Source: Chloroflexota bacterium (lineage in GTDB: Bacteria > Chloroflexota > Anaerolineae > Anaerolineales > Villigracilaceae). From it: 11,590 bases of DNA. Below the pieces are notes generated by a model. The model had not been told where the DNA came from. It saw only the letters and a list, made by a program, of their open reading frames with translations, and searched no databases. Positions 6,836 through 11,590 of the stretch are shown piece after piece. The stretch spans positions 1-11,590 of the forward strand of contig VGOX01000033.1 in NCBI GenBank assembly GCA_016875755.1, given 5' to 3'. Each line of letters begins with the position of its first letter. The first letter of the stretch is position 1. The position numbers and the translations under genes are program-made.

Positions 6836-6870
6836 TCTAATCGTCAATCACAAATCTAAAATCGCAAATC
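6836..6870 (-). repeat. Five tandem GATTNNN heptamers between the DUF2207-like and radical SAM genes
   Basis: The minus strand reads GATTTGC, GATTTTA, GATTTGT, GATTGAC, GATTAGA in strict 7-base phase. The run starts three bases after the stop of the membrane-protein gene and its last unit supplies part of the GAGG ribosome-binding site of the radical SAM gene. It therefore fills nearly the whole spacer. Confidence 0.7.
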
Positions 6871-6873
6871 GAA

Positions 6874-8532
6874 TTATCGTCCACCACCCGCGCAGGCGCA
6901 GGCACAGCCCGCACAAGCACACGCGCAGGCGCAGGAACGTCCGCCACTGCCGCCGCTGCGCCCACTGGAGGAAGGTTTCGGGGGCGGATTTGTGGTCTTG
7001 GTGACGCTTTCGGTAAAGGATTGCACGTTGCCAATCGCTTTCTGCGAGAAGGTCTGCACACCCGTCACCATTTGGGCGGCAAAGTCTGCACCAGGGAGTC
7101 CGCTGCCACTCGAAGCAGGAGCAGCGATCGGCATGGAAGAGGCGGGCACGGATGTGGCAGGTCGGTAGGTCGGGTTGTAATTCCCCCACCAGCGCGGCAG
7201 GATCACAGGTCCTGTAAAGGTTCGGCGGGTGCGGTCATCGTAGTCTTTATCAAGCATCGTCCACTCGAGGGCTTCTTCGTATTTCTCGCTTTTCACTTCG
7301 GGGGTGTTTTCCGCTTCGACCATCGCCCAAGCTTTTTCGGTGATGGATTTGTAATAGGTGATGGTTTCCTTGCGGCTGAACCCGCGCAATTTTTCAGAAG
7401 TTGATTTGACAAGGTCGACCATCATCGTTTGCAGCATTTTCTGGCGGCTTTGCGCTTTGGTTTCCTTGAATGCTGTAAGGAATTTTTTCTCGTACTCATG
7501 CAGTTTATCGGGCAGCGGCTCGATCGATTCGACTTTAAGCGGGTCGCGGCTGATGACTTTTGCCGCGTTCTTTTTGATGACACCGAATAGAATCATCGTC
7601 ATCACTTTATCGAGCGGTTGTTCGAGCAGCAACGCGGCTTCGACGGCGGTCAACCCGCGCTTGATGCCGTGACCTTCGATGGCAATGCGCGGCGGGAGAT
7701 ATTGCAGTTTGCGCTTGCGTTCGTTGATCATCGCGAGTATCGGTGCAATGAAGGTGAAAAATCCGACTACTCCAAAGCACAAAACAGGCGCGATCACCGC
7801 CATGATGGATGAGAAAAATGCTTCGAAATCGAATGCAGGCGCTGTGACGATGGCAGTTTCAGGGATGTACGTCTTTGGGAAGGATGCGCCAAATTTATAC
7901 TGGCTCGAACCGCTGGCATTGGCGTTGTTCCATGTATAAGTGATGCGTCCTTCGTCATCAAAGCCTGTTTGCGGTTCGCTGGGGAAACCAGAAGGCGCAG
8001 AATGCCAGCGCGGTTCTTCAGGCTGCACGCCAGGCGGCAGGTGATACGTGACCGTTGTATCGGTGGATCCAACCACATATTGTGAGCCAAACCATGTGGG
8101 CGTAAAAACAGCCGACGCGTAAGCCTCATCGTCGTCATCGTTGTAGACCACACGCTCGATGCGCCCAACAAATAAACGCACAACACCCGTTTGCCCAGGC
8201 TGAATGGCGCGCGAACCCAATTCCACTGCCACACCTGTGCCATCGCCTTGATAATCCGTGGAGACGGATACACTTTCCCCATTCACAGATGCATTGATGG
8301 ATGTCCATATGTAGTTGGAATTCGGCAAGCCAACATCCACAAAATCGATCGGGCTTGCGCCTGCCTGATTCGTGAACGTGAAGAAATAATCCAACGCCAT
8401 CGAGCCGTCAGCATTCCAGTACACATCCACAATCATTTTATCGAGACTAAAAGAATAGCTTAGCGCTGAAACGGGGATGAACGTTCCCGCTAAAAGCAAA
8501 AGCGCAAGCAAAAAAGAAAGGTATTTTTTCAT
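6874..8532 (-). CDS. DUF2207-like membrane protein with C-terminal Cys-Ala repeat tail
   Basis: A 552-aa membrane protein. A signal-peptide-like helix (KK, then residues 4-23) precedes an extracytoplasmic beta-rich domain (about 26-225, starting SYSFSLDKMIVDVYWNADGS), as in DUF2207 proteins. One long hydrophobic segment (about 238-269) is followed by ERKRK, placing the rest inside by the positive-inside rule. The cytoplasmic half includes a winged-helix-like stretch (GLTAVEAALLLEQPLDKVMTMI) and a helical region. A Pro/Ser/Gly-rich linker then leads to the tail CACACACAGCACACA (534-548) and GGGR. The seven Cys are 534, 536, 538, 540, 543, 545 and 547; only Cys252 (in the TM) is elsewhere. The ATG at 8532 has GGAG 5 bases upstream and is preferred to one at 8559. 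The next gene is a radical SAM/SPASM enzyme, making the tail a likely substrate. DUF2207 relatives often end in Gly-rich tails; the Cys-Ala form is unusual. The family call is by resemblance. Confidence 0.82.
   Translation of the reverse strand: MKKYLSFLLALLLLAGTFIPVSALSYSFSLDKMIVDVYWNADGSMALDYFFTFTNQAGASPIDFVDVGLPNSNYIWTSINASVNGESVSVSTDYQGDGTGVAVELGSRAIQPGQTGVVRLFVGRIERVVYNDDDDEAYASAVFTPTWFGSQYVVGSTDTTVTYHLPPGVQPEEPRWHSAPSGFPSEPQTGFDDEGRITYTWNNANASGSSQYKFGASFPKTYIPETAIVTAPAFDFEAFFSSIMAVIAPVLCFGVVGFFTFIAPILAMINERKRKLQYLPPRIAIEGHGIKRGLTAVEAALLLEQPLDKVMTMILFGVIKKNAAKVISRDPLKVESIEPLPDKLHEYEKKFLTAFKETKAQSRQKMLQTMMVDLVKSTSEKLRGFSRKETITYYKSITEKAWAMVEAENTPEVKSEKYEEALEWTMLDKDYDDRTRRTFTGPVILPRWWGNYNPTYRPATSVPASSMPIAAPASSGSGLPGADFAAQMVTGVQTFSQKAIGNVQSFTESVTKTTNPPPKPSSSGRSGGSGGRSCACACACAGCACACAGGGR
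6889..6933 (-). repeat. Cys-Ala dipeptide repeat coding segment
   Basis: Encodes CACACACAGCACACA, the putative modification site. Cys codons alternate between TGC and TGT, and Ala codons between GCC, GCG and GCT. The repeat is thus better conserved as protein than as DNA, which argues for selection on the peptide rather than recent microsatellite slippage. Confidence 0.75.
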
Positions 8533-8543
8533 AGCCGCTCCGC

Positions 8544-8571
8544 AATGATCGTCAATCAAAAATCGGCAATC
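8544..8571 (-). repeat. Four tandem GATTNNN-type heptamers upstream of the DUF2207-like gene
   Basis: The minus strand reads GATTGCC, GATTTTT, GATTGAC, GATCATT in 7-base phase (the last unit has one mismatch). It is related to the run at 6836-6870 and, like it, ends just before a ribosome-binding site. Confidence 0.6.
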
Positions 8572-8579
8572 GTAAACTT

Positions 8580-8600
8580 GCCCTGAGAAAAGTCGAAGGG
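8580..8600 (+). repeat. Palindromic repeat GCCCTGAG-AAAAG-TCGAAGGG
   Basis: Second copy of the element found inside the radical SAM gene (6747-6767), here between the zinc-ribbon gene stop (8606) and the heptamer run. It is in the opposite orientation to that copy. Confidence 0.6.
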
Positions 8601-8605
8601 TTGAA

Positions 8606-9004
8606 CTACCACTTCGGTTCTTCGGTCATCTGATAGACCGTGCCGCAGAATGGACATTCCACCGTCGGTGCGCCTGCGATCATTTTGACGTTGTCCGCTT
8701 TGAGACTGCCCCCGCAATTGCGGCATTTGATCTGTTCGACTTTTGTCTGACCGGGCAGGTCGATCTTATAAGTGACATCCCCGCCGCCAGCCTGACCTTG
8801 AGCCTGTCCCTTCACGACCAGCAGGATTCCCCCACCGAGGAAGAGTCCACCCACAATGGCAAAACCAATCCCAAATCCAAGCCACGAAGCGTCACCTTGA
8901 GATGAGGTCGAGCCAATGACGTTCAAAATCCCATAGCCAAACAGGCAGAGTCCGATCAACAACAATATCCCCGCACCGATATACAAAAAGATTTTATTGC
9001 TCAT
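8606..9004 (-). CDS. Two-TM protein with C-terminal zinc ribbon
   Basis: A 132-aa protein with two hydrophobic helices (about 6-30 and 41-64), a Gln/Gly-rich linker and a C-terminal zinc ribbon. The zinc ligands are Cys94, Cys97 (CRNCGG) and Cys117, Cys120 (CPFCG). Both termini should lie on the same side, most likely the cytoplasm, where a zinc ribbon would fold. It has no assigned family that I recognise and no catalytic motif; an adaptor role is a guess. The ATG at 9004 has AGGAG about 11 bases upstream, rather far. It is the first gene of the minus-strand cluster, 73 bases ahead of the DUF2207-like gene. Confidence 0.78.
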   Translation of the reverse strand: MSNKIFLYIGAGILLLIGLCLFGYGILNVIGSTSSQGDASWLGFGIGFAIVGGLFLGGGILLVVKGQAQGQAGGGDVTYKIDLPGQTKVEQIKCRNCGGSLKADNVKMIAGAPTVECPFCGTVYQMTEEPKW

Positions 9005-9036
9005 ATTTTGCGATACTCCTGATCGTTATCACAAAA

Positions 9037-9045
9037 AGTGTAGCA
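9037..9045 (-). promoter_or_regulatory. Candidate extended -10 box (TGC-TACACT) for the minus-strand cluster
   Basis: The only reasonable -10 element I see upstream of the zinc-ribbon gene. TGn before TACACT fits an extended -10; there is no good -35 box 17 bases upstream (ATGCCT). It would start transcription about 25-30 bases before the ATG and could serve the whole cluster. Confidence 0.35.
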
Positions 9046-9208
9046 TTTTCATCCGATTAAGGCATGTGACTTTTGTCTGATAATCTTCCTGTTTTTATCC
9101 AATTCCTGCGTTTGGAAAAGGTGGGGCACAAATCGACAAAAATCGCAGGTGACATTCATCCGCCGCCCTGATTGTGTTCATCCAGTTCCTGAAATGCGCT
9201 CAAACCTA

Positions 9209-9214
9209 TATAAT
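9209..9214 (+). promoter_or_regulatory. Candidate -10 box of the methylmalonyl-CoA mutase promoter
   Basis: A perfect TATAAT, 34 bases upstream of the ATG at 9249. The -35 position is weak (TTCCTG at 9186-9191, 17-base spacer). Together with the minus-strand candidate it makes 9005-9248 a divergent promoter region; nothing else was recognised there. Confidence 0.5.
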
Positions 9215-9248
9215 CGAGGTATTGGCTACCATAAAAAGGAAACTTAAC

Positions 9249-10901
9249 ATGACCCTCCACGACCAATACAACAAATGGAAAGAAACCACCCTCAAAAAAT
9301 CATTGGAAAAATTCAAGGAACGCAGGGAACGCTTCGAAACCAGTTCAGGGATCGAAGTACCGCGCCTCGCTCTTCCGCCCGAGCCTGATACGCCCTACGG
9401 GGAGACAGTAGGCTTCCCCGGAGAATACCCCTACACCCGTGGCGTCCAGCCGACCATGTACCGCTCGCGCTTCTGGACGATGCGCCAGTATGCGGGCTTT
9501 TCCACAGCGGAAGAATCCAACAAGCGTTATCGTTATTTGCTCGCACAAGGTCAGACCGGGCTATCGGTCGCATTCGACCTCCCAACTCAAATCGGGTATG
9601 ACGCGGACGATCCGATTGCCCAAGGGGAAGTCGGCAAGGTCGGCGTGTCGATCTCCTCCATCAAAGACATGGAGCAATTGTTCGATCAAATTCCGCTCGA
9701 CAAAGTCTCCACGTCCATGACCATCAACGCGCCTGCGGGTGTGCTGCTCGCCATGTATATCGCCGTTGCCAAACGCCAGGGCGCGGACATGAAACAACTG
9801 CGCGGCACGATCCAAAACGACATTCTCAAAGAATATGTGGCGCGTGGGACGTACATCTTCCCCCCTGCCCCATCCATGCGACTCATCACCGACATCTTCT
9901 CGTTCTGTTCAAAGGAAGTGCCGTTCTGGAACACGATCTCCATTTCGGGCTATCACATCCGCGAGGCTGGCTCCACCGCCGTGCAGGAAGTGGCGTTCAC
10001 GCTCGCGAACGGCATCGCCTACGTGGAAGCGGCGCTTAAAGCGGGTTTGAACGTGGACGACTTCGCGGGTCAGCTTTCGTTCTTCTTCAACGCGCACAAC
10101 ACCTTTTTGGAAGAAGTGGCGAAGTTCCGCGCGGCGAGACGGTTATGGGCAAGGATCATGCGCGAACGATTCAAAGCGCAGAAGCCATCTTCATGGCAAT
10201 TGCGCTTCCACACACAGACGGCTGGCTCCACGCTCACAGCGCAACAGCCCGAAAACAACGTCGTGCGTGTGACCATGCAAGCGCTCTCCGCCGTGCTCGG
10301 TGGGACGCAATCCCTGCACACGAATAGCATGGACGAAGCCTTGTGGCTGCCCACCGAAAAATCAGTCCGCGTGGCATTGCGGACGCAGCAGATCATCGCA
10401 TACGAATCAGGCGTCGCGGACTCGATCGATCCGCTGGCAGGTTCGTACCTGATCGAATATCTGACCGACGAGATCGAAAAAGGCGCGCAAGATTACATCG
10501 CCAAGATCGACGAAATGGGCGGCGCCATGCCCTCCATCGAACGCGGTTTCATGCAAAACGAAATTCAAAACGCCGCCTATGCCGCCCAGCAAGCCATCGA
10601 AAAGAAGGAACAGGTCATTGTCGGAGTCAATCAATTTGCTGTTGACGAAGTTCTCACGTTGGAACGCCTAAAGGTGGACACATCCATCGAGTTGGGACAA
10701 AGGGAACGCTTGAAGAAGTTAAGAGAAACAAGGGACGGGAAACGGGTTGATGCGTTGCTTGGGCAGGTCAGGGACGCGGCGCTCGGTACTCAGAACCTAA
10801 TGCCGCTCTTCATCGAATGCGTGGAGAATGACATCACGCTTGGAGAAATTTGCAATACCTTACGCGGTATATGGGGCGAGTATGTGGCGGAAGGGTTTTA
10901 G
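9249..10901 (+). CDS. mcmA: Methylmalonyl-CoA mutase, large (catalytic) subunit without B12 domain
   Basis: Catalyses the reversible rearrangement of (R)-methylmalonyl-CoA to succinyl-CoA with adenosylcobalamin, in propionate and branched-chain/odd-chain metabolism. The 550-aa protein covers only the substrate-binding TIM barrel; the DXHXXG cobalamin domain is absent and must come from a separate small subunit not in this window. Signature stretches are RQYAGFSTAEESN (79-91), GQTGLSVAFDLPTQIGYD, ISGYHIREAG and ENNVVRVTMQALSAVLGGTQSLHTNSMDEA. By alignment from memory to the Propionibacterium enzyme, Tyr81 equals Tyr89, Arg199 equals Arg207 and His236 equals His244. Tyr and Arg at the first two positions favour methylmalonyl-CoA over isobutyryl- or 2-hydroxyisobutyryl-CoA. 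The start at 9249 (MTLHDQYNKW) has AAGGA 8 bases upstream; an in-frame ATG at 9174 lies upstream of the -10 box and is rejected. Confidence 0.95.
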   Translation: MTLHDQYNKWKETTLKKSLEKFKERRERFETSSGIEVPRLALPPEPDTPYGETVGFPGEYPYTRGVQPTMYRSRFWTMRQYAGFSTAEESNKRYRYLLAQGQTGLSVAFDLPTQIGYDADDPIAQGEVGKVGVSISSIKDMEQLFDQIPLDKVSTSMTINAPAGVLLAMYIAVAKRQGADMKQLRGTIQNDILKEYVARGTYIFPPAPSMRLITDIFSFCSKEVPFWNTISISGYHIREAGSTAVQEVAFTLANGIAYVEAALKAGLNVDDFAGQLSFFFNAHNTFLEEVAKFRAARRLWARIMRERFKAQKPSSWQLRFHTQTAGSTLTAQQPENNVVRVTMQALSAVLGGTQSLHTNSMDEALWLPTEKSVRVALRTQQIIAYESGVADSIDPLAGSYLIEYLTDEIEKGAQDYIAKIDEMGGAMPSIERGFMQNEIQNAAYAAQQAIEKKEQVIVGVNQFAVDEVLTLERLKVDTSIELGQRERLKKLRETRDGKRVDALLGQVRDAALGTQNLMPLFIECVENDITLGEICNTLRGIWGEYVAEGF

Positions 10902-10931
10902 ACCGCCTTCCTCATGGATAATTTGTACCCC

Positions 10932-10968
10932 AAGTGACAGTCACCTCGCACGTGACTGTCACTTTTTT
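10932..10968 (+). terminator. Intrinsic terminator after the mutase gene
   Basis: A perfect 13-bp stem (AAGTGACAGTCAC at 10932-10944 with its complement at 10952-10964), a 7-base loop, and a run of six T at 10963-10968. It lies 30 bases after the stop codon and is the clearest terminator in the window. Confidence 0.92.
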
Positions 10969-11081
10969 ACTCAAACAAACCTAACAGGACTACTCCCGTA
11001 AAAGGCTGAGGAATGGAGTCGTACCGCGATTGAACCAACTTTCAGTGACGTTTGACACAGTCTGCTTTTCTGGAGGATGCT

Positions 11082-11087
11082 TATAAT
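11082..11087 (+). promoter_or_regulatory. Candidate -10 box upstream of the four-TM protein gene
   Basis: A perfect TATAAT, 38 bases before the ATG at 11126 and after the mutase terminator, so the next gene is probably transcribed separately. A perfect TTGACA exists at 11052-11057, but the spacer is 24 bases, too long for a normal sigma-70 promoter. The rest of 10969-11125 shows nothing else I can name. Confidence 0.45.
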
Positions 11088-11125
11088 TTCTTCAGGCATA
11101 AAACTACGTCTGGAGGCAATCATCA

Positions 11126-11500
11126 ATGGATCCCGCTGCGATCATCATTATCAATTTAGCCCTGCTTTTTTACTCCATTGGGGTTTGGAGCGAGCGGCTG
11201 CAAGGCAGGCTCAAAGTTTGGCACACCGTTTTCTTTTGGCTTGGGCTTGTCTGTGACACCTGGGGGACAGGCTTGATGTTCGAATATGTAGGCGGCATGA
11301 GTTACGATATTCATGGCGTTTCAGGTGTGCTTGCCATCGCCCTAATGTTTGTCCACGCGATCTGGGCAACCGTTGTCCTTTTGAAGAAGGATGAGAAGAT
11401 GATAGTCAGCTTTCACAAGTTCAGCATTTTTGTGTGGTTGATCTGGCTGATCCCCTATTTCAGCCCGATGGTGTTTCAAATGGCGGAAGCAGCAAAGTAA
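11126..11500 (+). CDS. Four-TM protein, TIGR03987/HsmA-like, function unknown
   Basis: A 124-aa integral membrane protein with four hydrophobic helices (about 4-20, 32-51, 64-86 and 99-118). Charged loops lie between them (ERLQGRLK, LLKKDEK). Its length, four-helix plan and WHT...HGVSG...VHAIWA...FHKFS pattern resemble the TIGR03987/HsmA-type family; this is recognised from memory. Histidines 33, 63, 77 and 97 lie at or near helix ends and might bind haem or a metal, which is inference. The start at 11126 has a GGAGG motif (11112-11116) 9 bases upstream. It appears to be a single gene and has no evident link to the mutase. Confidence 0.75.
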   Translation: MDPAAIIIINLALLFYSIGVWSERLQGRLKVWHTVFFWLGLVCDTWGTGLMFEYVGGMSYDIHGVSGVLAIALMFVHAIWATVVLLKKDEKMIVSFHKFSIFVWLIWLIPYFSPMVFQMAEAAK

Positions 11501-11590
11501 TACTACATTTGAGTCCTCTGCAAGAAGCCGTTCATTAATAGCCAAAACTTGGGCTGAAAACCAGCCGGGAGCGTAGCCAGCGCGCCGAAA
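11501..11590. other. Right-edge tail, unassigned, with a small hairpin
   Basis: After the four-TM gene there is a short inverted repeat GGCTG (11552-11556) and CAGCC (11562-11566), with no T-run. A minus-strand frame stays open from the window edge through this stretch (reading GYAPGWFSAQ), so it could be the end of a convergent gene or repeat-derived DNA. There is too little sequence to decide. Confidence 0.25.

Noticed and set aside
6836..6870. Heptamer run as a CRISPR or iteron array
   Set aside because: Units are 7 bases with no spacers and only four fixed positions; there are no cas or replication genes nearby.
6889..6933. Cys-Ala tail as a frameshift or microsatellite artefact
   Set aside because: The frame is continuous with a coherent 530-residue protein, a stop follows directly, and synonymous codons vary along the repeat.
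9174..9248. N-terminal extension of the methylmalonyl-CoA mutase from an upstream ATG
   Set aside because: The extension would include the TATAAT box, has no ribosome-binding site, and its residues do not resemble the family. The ATG at 9249 has a proper AAGGA.
11052..11087. TTGACA and TATAAT as a complete sigma-70 promoter
   Set aside because: Both boxes are perfect but separated by 24 bases, well above the usual 16-18. Only the -10 box is kept as a candidate.

Overview
The window looks like a chromosomal segment of a Chloroflexota bacterium, probably of the Anaerolineae. The grounds are the gene content, a split-type methylmalonyl-CoA mutase large subunit, and small dispersed repeats (a palindromic GCCCTGAG...TCGAAGGG element and GATTNNN heptamer runs) of a kind I associate with those genomes. 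This placement is inference; no rRNA or other marker gene is present.

Layout. From 1 to 9004 every gene I accept is on the minus strand, so it reads from right to left. From 9249 to 11500 two genes are on the plus strand. The left part (1-2026) is housekeeping: a dual-specificity-type protein phosphatase and a SAM methyltransferase overlapping by ATGA, then signal peptidase I with its own -10 box, then the start of a small CxxC protein cut by the window edge. A hairpin at 2041-2076 separates this from the cluster to its right.

The most interesting part is the minus-strand cluster 9004-2084. In order of transcription it encodes (1) a two-TM zinc-ribbon protein, (2) a DUF2207-like membrane protein whose cytoplasmic C-terminus ends in a Cys-Ala repeat (seven Cys within 14 residues), (3) a PqqD-like/radical SAM/SPASM protein with an intact CX3CX2C motif and SPASM cysteines, (4) a tail-anchored protein with an RMD1/DUF155-like layout, (5) a paralogue of gene 3 that has lost all cluster-binding cysteines, and (6) an acidic lipoprotein with an HEFAH metalloprotease motif. 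I propose that the radical SAM enzyme, possibly with its cysteine-less paralogue as partner, modifies the Cys-Ala tail of the membrane protein. This would be a RiPP-like maturation of a membrane-anchored substrate. The chemistry and the partnership are hypotheses; the gene order, the Cys tail and the missing cysteines are read directly from the sequence.

The region 9005-9248 is a divergent promoter region. To its right are the methylmalonyl-CoA mutase large subunit (550 aa, no B12 domain), a strong intrinsic terminator, and a four-TM protein of the TIGR03987/HsmA type. No tRNA, rRNA, CRISPR array, transposase or phage gene was seen. No gene-free stretch exceeds 300 bases; the longest are 9005-9248 and 10902-11125.
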